This document shows, one piece after another, positions 33,344 through 39,260 of a DNA stretch of 41,427 bases (the stretch's first letter is position 1; each line of letters opens with the position of its first letter). Location: positions 1 through 41,427 of the forward strand of contig NZ_FQUW01000028.1 in assembly GCF_900129285.1 (NCBI RefSeq), written 5' to 3'. This DNA is from Desulfofundulus australicus DSM 11792 (GTDB lineage Bacteria; Bacillota; Desulfotomaculia; Desulfotomaculales; Desulfovirgulaceae). The position numbers and the translations under genes are program-made. Under the pieces are notes generated by a model, which ran no database searches, had not been told where the DNA came from, and saw only the letters and a list, made by a program, of their open reading frames with translations.

Positions 33344-34825
33344 AAACAACAGGTCCTCCAAACTGAGCTGCCTGTACCCTTTTGGAGCTTTCGGTACGCG
33401 CTTCCTCCGGCGCTTCGGTAGGAACGCCGCCAGCTCCAGGATGGTCGGCCGCCTGACCTCTTCCGTTTCCTCGATTTCGTCCACCGACAGACCGCAGAGT
33501 TCGAGAGTCTTCCTGGCCAGCTTTTTCTGCGCTTTAGAGAGAACCTCCAGGAACTTCGATTCTTCCACCAGCTCCAGTTTCTCGTCCAGATCTCTTTCGG
33601 CCAGTTCCTTCCACTTTTCAACGACTCCCTCATCAACAAGGCAGCCGGCAATGTCCGCCGCCAGGGACGAGGTAAGGTCGCGCCCGAACTTCGCCAGTTC
33701 CGACCGGTCAAGCCTTCCCTCGGCAAGCATGGCGTGGGCACGCTTGATCATGCAGTATTCAAACTGCGCGGCCTGCTGGGTACTTTCGTAGACCAGATAG
33801 TACACCCGGCATTCCCGGGTCTGGCCAATCCTCCACGCCCTCCTGGACGCCTGGCGGACGGTGTTTATGTCGTAGTTCAGTTGATAGAAAATAATTGTCG
33901 GCCAGGGGAGCAGATCCAACCCCACTTCCACCAGGCGCATGTTGCAGATTATAACTTTGGCCCCTTCCTCTTCCTTCTGGGCCAGCCACTCCACCCGCTT
34001 TTCGGGCGAAACGTGGCTCTCCAGGACGTGCGCCTCTATCCCGTGAGTTTCCAGGACTTCTTTTAAGCGGTGGTGCACCCCGTAGGAGTCGGTGTAGTTG
34101 CAGTAAATCACCACGCCCCGGTCTTCCGCTAAGTTTTCCCGGACCAGGCAGACCAGTTCCCTCTCTTTGGCGTGGTAATAGTCGTCCGGGAAAGCCGGAG
34201 CGTACACCACACCCAGAACTTTTTTGCCCCTGTCTTTCACGGCAACCTCTGCGCCCAGGTCGGGGCGGTCGGCATAATTTATCGTTGAAGGGATAAATTT
34301 CGCGAACGCCCCGGGCGAACCGCTCATGTAGGCGCTCATGCAGAGGTCGTAGAGTTCCCGGTGGAATTCCCTGTACTTTTCCATGTGCTCGGGGTCCATC
34401 TCCACGAACACGGGGATTTCTTTCAGCTCCACCAGGGGGAGTTCCAGGTCGCCCAGTTCGAGAAACGCCGCCCGGTGGAGGAGGTGGTTCACCACCAGCT
34501 CCGGGGCTATGCCAGGTTTCTCCCTGGCCTGGTCGCCGGACTTCTTGCGCCTGGTGACTATTCCTTCGTCCTCGTCGGACGAACGGATGACTTTCTCCAG
34601 GACGCCGTACTTTTTCGCCCAGGCCACGGTGCTGGTTTTGTGGTTGAACCCCTCCCTGATGAGGGATTTCGGGTCGGTCCTCCAGAGCAGCTCTTTTATA
34701 CTGGAGGACATCCCGTTGATTAAGGTTCCCGTCAGGCACAGGGTCTTCTTCGCCGACTTTAACATCTGGGCGAAGGCGTCGCCCCTGCCGGAGTCGCGGG
34801 CCTTCGTCTGGTGCACTTCGTCCAT
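33329..34825 (-). CDS. Snf2-like helicase, C-terminal part (downstream of the in-frame TGA)
   Basis: The frame is open from 35137, directly after the TGA at 35140-35138, and continuous with the upstream ORF; 34825 is merely its first ATG and has no RBS. It contains the second C-P-S-C-G of a zinc-binding insert (codons 444-448 of the joined gene), Walker B F-I-M-D-E-V-H (487-490), motif III L-T-G-T-L-I-N-G, the helicase C-terminal domain and motif VI Q-A-S-R-R-A-W-R-I-G-Q. Together with the N-terminal ORF it forms one 983-codon superfamily 2 helicase. Without readthrough this part has no evident way to be translated. Confidence 0.85.
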   Translation of the reverse strand: MDEVHQTKARDSGRGDAFAQMLKSAKKTLCLTGTLINGMSSSIKELLWRTDPKSLIREGFNHKTSTVAWAKKYGVLEKVIRSSDEDEGIVTRRKKSGDQAREKPGIAPELVVNHLLHRAAFLELGDLELPLVELKEIPVFVEMDPEHMEKYREFHRELYDLCMSAYMSGSPGAFAKFIPSTINYADRPDLGAEVAVKDRGKKVLGVVYAPAFPDDYYHAKERELVCLVRENLAEDRGVVIYCNYTDSYGVHHRLKEVLETHGIEAHVLESHVSPEKRVEWLAQKEEEGAKVIICNMRLVEVGLDLLPWPTIIFYQLNYDINTVRQASRRAWRIGQTRECRVYYLVYESTQQAAQFEYCMIKRAHAMLAEGRLDRSELAKFGRDLTSSLAADIAGCLVDEGVVEKWKELAERDLDEKLELVEESKFLEVLSKAQKKLARKTLELCGLSVDEIEETEEVRRPTILELAAFLPKRRRKRVPKAPKGYRQLSLEDLLFGAGM

Positions 34826-35137
34826 GATGAACAGGTCGAAGTGCTTCTTCAGCTTCTTCAGGATAAAACTGACGAACCAGCGGGGCCTGTTGGGAGTCTC
34901 GTTCCTGGACTTCAGGGCGGGCCTCCACAGGGGAGTTCCGCAGGAGGGACATTTCCTGTGCTTGGAGGGGAGCTTCCATTTAGGGATGAACCCTTCCGGA
35001 AGCCCGTTAGGCTGGAGATTTCTGCACTCTTTCGGAGGCTTTCCGCAGGCGAGATCTTTCCAGGTTAAAAAGGGCCGTTCCCCTTCCTTTGCCTTGACGT
35101 AGATGTTTTCCAGCGGTTCCCCGCAGTCGGGGCAATG

Positions 35138-36280
35138 TCAGGCGTATTCTTTTGTGCTCCTGACCCTCTTCCATATCCCCGAAAACCAGGGTTCGGGTCC
35201 CAGTTTCGCCCTGTCCAGGCCGACCAGGACGAATTCCAATCCTTTGGGCCTGTGACCTTCCCTGACCATACGGAGATACCTCGCCGCATCCTCCGTGCTC
35301 CTGATCACGAGCACTTTCGCGTCGGGAAGCGTTTCGGCAATCTCCTTCTTCTCCCACTTGGGTATCGTCACTCCAGGAGCACACAGGAGGACGGTCATGG
35401 GTCCTTTCTTTTTCTCATAGAGCACGTTGCACACGCCCAGGGCTATTATGGATTTCCCCGTGCCCATGTCACCACAGGCCACGGCCATGTTCTGCTCTTC
35501 CAGGGTGTTGACCAACCCCTGGATGACGTGGGCCTGCGCCGGGAACGGTATCCTCTCCATCCGGCCTATGGCCGGGTGGAGTTTGTCCGTCTCCGGGTCG
35601 TGCCTCGGGCGGACGATTTTAATCCGTTCCGAAAGGACCCGGGCGTTGGCCTTCAGGTATTCCCGCATCGTCCACGAAGGGTCAAATACACCTCCGGCGT
35701 CGGATTCGGGAATCTTTAAAAGACCCTCCTTCAGTCCGCGGGTTATCGCTTCTTTCAACGTTTCGTCCGTAAGTTTGTCATGGTTGGTGTAACCATTTAC
35801 GGCAGTTATCTTAGCCACCTTCAAGTCCTTCCACACATCTATGAACGGGTTCCTGACCATATTGAGTTCAGCATAGGTCAGGATTTTGTAATAGTCTTCT
35901 TCCCACTCGGGCGGTACAGGGAATTTAGCCGTTAAATACCTGCCGACGGCCTTATCGATATCCCCGTCCTCCGCCACGATAAGGGGGTTCGGAGAATTTT
36001 CGCTGAACACTGCGGACTTGTGCAGCACCACGCAGTGGTACACATCGCCCGTTTTTGATTCAATCCTCCTGTACTGGCCCCCGAGGGTGTCGAGGTATAT
36101 TCTCCTCCCCGATTCGTCTTCGATGACGATTTCCCTGCCTTCGATTATGTTCGCCGACAGGCCCCAGACAGCAGAGGAAGTGCCGGCGAAGCTGGCAATG
36201 TAAAGATAACCTGCAAGGTACCCCGCAAAATGAAGGACGCACTCGAAAGTGCGCCCCGCTCCGCTGGAGTATATCTTCAA
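35138..36280 (-). CDS. Snf2-like helicase, N-terminal part ending at an in-frame TGA
   Basis: 380 residues, TTG start with GGGAGGCGAAAAAG upstream, 13 nt after the methyltransferase stop. A poorly conserved N-terminal region of about 240 residues is followed by Walker A A-C-G-D-M-G-T-G-K-S (codons 268-277) and motif Ia V-L-L-C-A-P-G. The ORF ends at TGA (35140-35138), immediately before H-C-P-D-C-G-E-P, the start of a Cys-rich insert with C383, C386, C412, C444 and C447. The same frame then runs on to 33329 with no further stop. Either this is a recent nonsense mutation or the UGA is read through. Function is inferred: ATP-dependent nucleic acid translocase paired with the upstream methyltransferase. 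Confidence 0.85.
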   Translation of the reverse strand: MKIYSSGAGRTFECVLHFAGYLAGYLYIASFAGTSSAVWGLSANIIEGREIVIEDESGRRIYLDTLGGQYRRIESKTGDVYHCVVLHKSAVFSENSPNPLIVAEDGDIDKAVGRYLTAKFPVPPEWEEDYYKILTYAELNMVRNPFIDVWKDLKVAKITAVNGYTNHDKLTDETLKEAITRGLKEGLLKIPESDAGGVFDPSWTMREYLKANARVLSERIKIVRPRHDPETDKLHPAIGRMERIPFPAQAHVIQGLVNTLEEQNMAVACGDMGTGKSIIALGVCNVLYEKKKGPMTVLLCAPGVTIPKWEKKEIAETLPDAKVLVIRSTEDAARYLRMVREGHRPKGLEFVLVGLDRAKLGPEPWFSGIWKRVRSTKEYA

Positions 36281-36293
36281 CTTTTTCGCCTCC

Positions 36294-37319
36294 CTACTCC
36301 AGTTCGTAGATTCCTTCTGGGGTGAAAACCCGGATTGTGGTCCTGGGCCGTTCCGTCTCGATGACTTTTTCCCCTTTTTCTTCCGGGATAACCTGCCTGT
36401 CCACGACCTTTTTCGTCATGCCCACCAGAAGGTGGGTCCCCATGTTGCCCCCGATCGCACCCGCGGCTATCGCTACAGCATCGTGGGCGGGTTTCAAGGG
36501 CAGAACGGGAGGTTTTAAGCTTGACACTTTTCTGGGCATCGGGAGAAGGTATTTGATTTCTTCCCATACGGGAGATCTCACAATGTCCCCGGCCACCTCC
36601 AGGGGATCCGTGACGGAACCCCGGAAGGTGATTTTTACGGCAGGAGATTCGGGTATGAGATACGTCACGCCGTCATCAGCGTCCAGCACGGGAAGTCCTT
36701 CTTCACGGGAAAGCTCCTTCAGCCATTCCCTGATTTCCCGCGCTTCACTCCCCTGCCTGGCCTTAGTGCGCCTTACCCCGAATACCACTATCTGCTTGAA
36801 TACCGGAAAGTTTTCGTCGGTGAACCTGTACACTGCCAGATCGTCAAACCTGGCGGCCAGGATCGGAGCAGCCTGGGCCAGGACGTACTGCGGGATACAG
36901 TACCCCAGTACCCCGCCGTTCATGAGCTTGCCGCTCACGGGGTCGGTCAGGTCGCGCAGGAACGTGACTTCCGCGCGCTCCCCACCCCGCTCGTTGTAGG
37001 GCGGGTTCAGCCACATGAAGGAAAACGCCTTCGGCGTCACCCGGGCTTCTTCGTAGCCGCACCTCACCACACGGTCGAGCTTCGAGCGGCATTTTCCCGC
37101 CCTGGTGGCCTCTATTTCTATACCATAGCTTGTAACATTGCCACCTTCCGACTTCAGGTGGTCGGAGGCCATTTTCAGGGCATCCCCTTCCCCGGCGCAG
37201 GGATCGATTATGTTAACTTTTGTACCGGGTTCTACCCTGAGCTTTTTACAGACAAGTTCCATTTCTTTCGGCGGAGTGGGATAATACCCGCCTTTAGCTT
37301 CAGATGCCAGTCGTGCCAT
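36294..37319 (-). CDS. DUF6094-like class I DNA methyltransferase
   Basis: 341 residues. SAM-binding motif I is I-I-D-P-C-A-G-E-G-D-A-L near residue 37, and the catalytic motif W-L-N-P-P-Y-N is near 103, the N-P-P-Y type of N6-adenine or N4-cytosine DNA methyltransferases. The opening G-G-Y-Y-P-T-P-P-K-E resembles DUF6094-type proteins of Firmicutes integrative elements. No target-recognition domain is obvious; the C-terminal third (about 220-341) is unassigned. The start is set by the hairpin-bridged RBS module upstream (37320-37390). The helicase follows at 13 nt, so the two are probably a functional pair. Confidence 0.82.
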   Translation of the reverse strand: MARLASEAKGGYYPTPPKEMELVCKKLRVEPGTKVNIIDPCAGEGDALKMASDHLKSEGGNVTSYGIEIEATRAGKCRSKLDRVVRCGYEEARVTPKAFSFMWLNPPYNERGGERAEVTFLRDLTDPVSGKLMNGGVLGYCIPQYVLAQAAPILAARFDDLAVYRFTDENFPVFKQIVVFGVRRTKARQGSEAREIREWLKELSREEGLPVLDADDGVTYLIPESPAVKITFRGSVTDPLEVAGDIVRSPVWEEIKYLLPMPRKVSSLKPPVLPLKPAHDAVAIAAGAIGGNMGTHLLVGMTKKVVDRQVIPEEKGEKVIETERPRTTIRVFTPEGIYELE

Positions 37320-37390
37320 GTATGAGGGGCGGATCTTCCAGCCCGCCCCATTTCCTCCTTTCAGTTGGAATGGTTTGGGCCGGGAGGCCC
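37320..37390 (-). promoter_or_regulatory. Intercistronic RBS module, copy A (before the methyltransferase)
   Basis: Read 5'-3' on the minus strand: hairpin 1 GGGCC-TCCC-GGCCC (37390-37377), linker AAACCATTCCAACTG, SD AAAGGAGG, hairpin 2 with arms GGGGCGG and CCGCCCC (37349-37326), then TCATAC and ATG 37319. From AGGAGG to hairpin 2 is 4 nt and from hairpin 2 to ATG is 6 nt, total 10. Hairpin 1 overlaps the stop codon of the preceding gene. Confidence 0.7.
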
Positions 37391-37593
37391 TACTTTATAC
37401 GGCGGGAGCGAAAGCGGTAACCATGCTGACGCGCCTCCCGCCGCAGCGCTTTTCGGCACTCATCACATAAGTGCAAAACATCAGAACTTCCCCATTTGTC
37501 GTATATCACTTCACAGGCGTATTCCGCCCTGCTGTTGTAACAGCTTGGCGAAAAAATTCTCCTGCCGCAAACAAAAGCGTTATCACATAACAT
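37390..37593 (-). CDS. Small Cys-rich (zinc-finger-like) protein
   Basis: 67 residues: M-L-C-D-N-A-F-V-C-G-R-R-I-F at the start, then Cys at 18, 27, 43 and 46, with L-C-D-E-C-R-K-A-L-R-R-E-A-R and a basic tail, R-F-R-S-R-R-I-K. The pattern suggests a treble-clef or two-site zinc finger binding nucleic acid. No family is recognised. The start fits copy B of the intercistronic module (SD to ATG 10 nt when hairpin 2 is excluded). Its TAG stop overlaps hairpin 1 of copy A. Confidence 0.72.
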   Translation of the reverse strand: MLCDNAFVCGRRIFSPSCYNSRAEYACEVIYDKWGSSDVLHLCDECRKALRREARQHGYRFRSRRIK

Positions 37594-37666
37594 TTCATTT
37601 GGGGCGGACCCTCCCGGCCCGTCCCATTCCTCCTTTCGTGGAAATGGTCTGCGGGCCGGTAGGCCC
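37594..37666 (-). promoter_or_regulatory. Intercistronic RBS module, copy B (before the Cys-rich protein)
   Basis: Hairpin 1 GGGCC-TACC-GGCCC (37666-37653), linker containing AGACCATTTCCACG, SD AAAGGAGG, hairpin 2 with arms GGGACGG and CCGCCCC (37625-37601; one A-C mismatch), then AAATGAA and ATG 37593. SD to hairpin 3 nt plus hairpin to ATG 7 nt gives 10. Confidence 0.7.
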
Positions 37667-37676
37667 TGAAAATGAC

Positions 37677-37705
37677 AAGGACGGTCTCTTTATAGGACCG
37701 TCCTT
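37677..37705 (-). terminator. Terminator-like hairpin after the Rpn gene
   Basis: AAGGACGGTC (37677-37686) and GACCGTCCTT (37696-37705) form a 10-bp stem followed on the minus strand by GTCATTTTC. The T-tract is weak, so it may attenuate rather than stop transcription within the operon. Confidence 0.6.
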
Positions 37706-37739
37706 AACTTACAATTTTTATTTTGCCCGTAAGGGAGTG

Positions 37740-38708
37740 TTACTGCGGCAGCACACGGGCTATAATCTCGCCAGCTTCTTCCGGCGTCCCAGCGTCAAGC
37801 AGGCTGTCAAAAAGTCCATCAAGGGTTTCAATGTCCTTGATCTGCCGTATCTTATCTTCATAGTCGATCCCAAACTTCTTCTTCAGGTACCGGATAACGG
37901 CGTCCTGGGCTTTGGCAACCATACCTTCCGCTCTACCTTCTGCTTTCGCGCCCGCCACCATGGAGATTTCGTCCCGGATGGCTTTCTCCCGTAACTCATA
38001 CAGGCGGCGCTCCAGCTCGCTCTTTCTGAAAACTTCTTCAACGGTCAGGGCCTTCTTGATCGCTGGGTTCTTTTCCGCGATCACCCTCAACCCCTCCCCT
38101 TCCAGGTTGTTCAGGTACATCAGCCACGCTTCCAGCGGGTCGTCCGGGCTCCATTCGCGTCTCCGCACCTTGTTCAGTTCCAAAAAATGAATTTCCAGGT
38201 GGTCGTTCATCGGTTCCCCGGTCTCGATGTCCCGGATACGGAAGACGTGGTGGTACCGCTCGTCGGCAAACCAGTCGAAGGCCAGGATGTTGATAGTGAC
38301 TGTCCTGCGCAGCTCCGAAAACTGCTGGCCGGATTTCAGCTGGCCGCCGTACAGCCGCGCCCAGTATAACAGCGTCCGCTTGTCGATGTCGAACCTGTTG
38401 GCAATCTGTATCTCGACGTTGATCAGCGACCCATCAGCCGCCTTCGCCAGCACGTCCAGCCGGGCGGCCCTGTCGAGAAGGTATTCCGGGTCGATTTCCC
38501 TGTCCAGCAGATTTACATCGGTCAACTCCCTGCCGGGCGGCAACTTGAACACGGCATTGAGAAAACCCAGCAGGGCCTCCTTACCTTCTTCAGAACCGAA
38601 GATACGTTTGAAAACATAGTCGTTGGTCCGGTTAATCCCGTCCACTCGCTTAACACCCTTTCTCCCAGTATTATACCGGGACTTGAGGGTTGCTTCAAGA
38701 TTTCTCAT
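37740..38708 (-). CDS. Rpn/PD-(D/E)XK nuclease family transposase-like protein
   Basis: 322 residues. The N-terminal half matches the Rpn family: R-T-N-D-Y-V-F-K-R-I-F-G-S-E-E, then the PD-(D/E)XK core, R-L-D-V-L-A-K ... I-N-V-E-I-Q-I. F-D-W-F and Y-H-H-V-F-R-I-R-D follow. The C-terminal part has helical A-K-A-E-G-R-A-E-G repeats common in this family. RpnA-type proteins are DNA endonucleases reported to promote RecA-independent recombination. The start at 38708 gives an 18-residue leader before the usual M-K-R-x-D start and is set by module C. A terminator-like hairpin lies 35 nt past the stop. Confidence 0.88.
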   Translation of the reverse strand: MRNLEATLKSRYNTGRKGVKRVDGINRTNDYVFKRIFGSEEGKEALLGFLNAVFKLPPGRELTDVNLLDREIDPEYLLDRAARLDVLAKAADGSLINVEIQIANRFDIDKRTLLYWARLYGGQLKSGQQFSELRRTVTINILAFDWFADERYHHVFRIRDIETGEPMNDHLEIHFLELNKVRRREWSPDDPLEAWLMYLNNLEGEGLRVIAEKNPAIKKALTVEEVFRKSELERRLYELREKAIRDEISMVAGAKAEGRAEGMVAKAQDAVIRYLKKKFGIDYEDKIRQIKDIETLDGLFDSLLDAGTPEEAGEIIARVLPQ

Positions 38709-38777
38709 AGCTTCCGGAGCGGACCCTCCCGGCCCGCCCCATCCCTCCTTTCTGGAATGGTTTGGACCGGTTGGCCC
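38709..38777 (-). promoter_or_regulatory. Intercistronic RBS module, copy C (before the Rpn gene)
   Basis: Hairpin 1 GGGCC-AACC-GGTCC (38777-38764; G-U wobble preserves the stem), linker AAACCATTCCAG, SD AAAGGAGG, hairpin 2 with arms GGGGCGG and CCGCTCC (38740-38716, one G-U), then GGAAGCT and ATG 38708. Spacing 3 + 7 = 10 nt without the hairpin. It fills almost the whole gap from the upstream stop at 38783. Confidence 0.7.
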
Positions 38778-38782
38778 GTTGG

Positions 38783-39007
38783 TTAATTTACCTTCTTCAA
38801 CCTTACGATTATTAACCTCATCCCGTGGTTATCACGGGCGACGTCTTTCGCCAGTTCTCCCCACTTCAACCCGGATTCGACGTGCCGGAGCGTCCGGGCT
38901 TCGACGGCAAACCTGCCCAGGTAGGAAGGGCCGCCCCAGTCGCGCACTCAGACATCGATTTCCGTGCCGCGTGGGTATTTCTTGATAATATCCTTCACCG
39001 TTATCAT
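38783..39007 (-). pseudogene. Small gene with an in-frame TGA (74 codons)
   Basis: ATG 39007 follows module D with the same 10-nt hairpin-excluded spacing. The frame reads M-I-T-V-K-D-I-I-K-K-Y-P-R-G-T-E-I-D-V, then TGA (38950-38948), then V-R-D-W-G-G-P-S-Y-L-G-R-F-A-V-E-A-R and on to K-W-G-E-L-A-K-D-V-A-R-D-N-H-G and TAA at 38783. The part after the TGA is protein-like with no other stop. The family is not recognised. A TGG-to-TGA change would account for it, or readthrough. A same-strand frame (38832-39074) overlapping it is a shadow created by module D. Confidence 0.6.
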
Positions 39008-39058
39008 GAATTGCGGGGCGGACCTTCCCGGCCCGTCCCATCCCTCCTTTCTGAAAAA
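39008..39058 (-). promoter_or_regulatory. Intercistronic RBS module, copy D (hairpin 1 missing)
   Basis: SD AAAGGAGG, hairpin 2 with arms GGGACGG and CCGCCCC (39039-39015), then GCAATTC and ATG 39007; spacing 3 + 7 = 10 nt. Upstream of TTTTTCAG the module is replaced by the end of the IS200/IS605-type element, so hairpin 1 and most of the linker are lost. Confidence 0.65.
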
Positions 39059-39260
39059 TTGAACCTCCCCCCACTAAAGTGGGAGGATTCCACCAGCAAT
39101 AACCGGTGGGCAGCCCCGTTCAACTAGAGCCACTTGCGAAAGAGCCTTCCGTGCGACGTGGACTGGCGTCTGAAAGACATACTCACCCTGCGCGTGGCAA
39201 GGATTTCAGCCGTTCCAGCGCCTCCTTGAAAGGAGCGCCGCCTTCCAGCTCTTTGCCCAA
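39059..39260 (-). ncRNA. Candidate omega/reRNA at the right end of the TnpB unit
   Basis: In TnpB systems the guide RNA overlaps the 3' end of tnpB and ends at the right-end boundary. Here that segment contains hairpins CCACC...GGTGG (about 39090-39109) and the terminal 39064-39086 stem. The guide would begin with TTTTTCAGAAAGGAGG beyond 39059. This is predicted by analogy only. Confidence 0.3.

Noticed and set aside
33759-34979. A 406-codon minus-strand frame inside the helicase
   Set aside because: It is low-complexity (R, G, P, Q-rich) in another frame of the helicase; the helicase motifs lie in the 33329-36280 frame.
35100-35140. Selenocysteine at the helicase UGA
   Set aside because: A CCCC-GACUGC-GGGG hairpin begins 5 nt after the UGA, but it is closer and shorter than a bacterial SECIS and lacks a typical loop; the second UGA gene shows no such hairpin, and Sec is not expected in this helicase.
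37320-39058. A conserved leader peptide M-G-R-A-G-R/K in all four modules, with synonymous changes
   Set aside because: The ATG lies only 1-2 nt from AGGAGG, too close for initiation, and the codons coincide with hairpin 2 arms, whose pairing explains the conservation equally well. Kept only as a weak alternative.
38832-39074. An 80-residue ORF (starting M-G-G-G-S-I-F-Q-K-G-G) spanning module D
   Set aside because: Its start is upstream of the SD within the IS end, and the body is an alternate frame of the 74-codon gene with arginine-rich composition.
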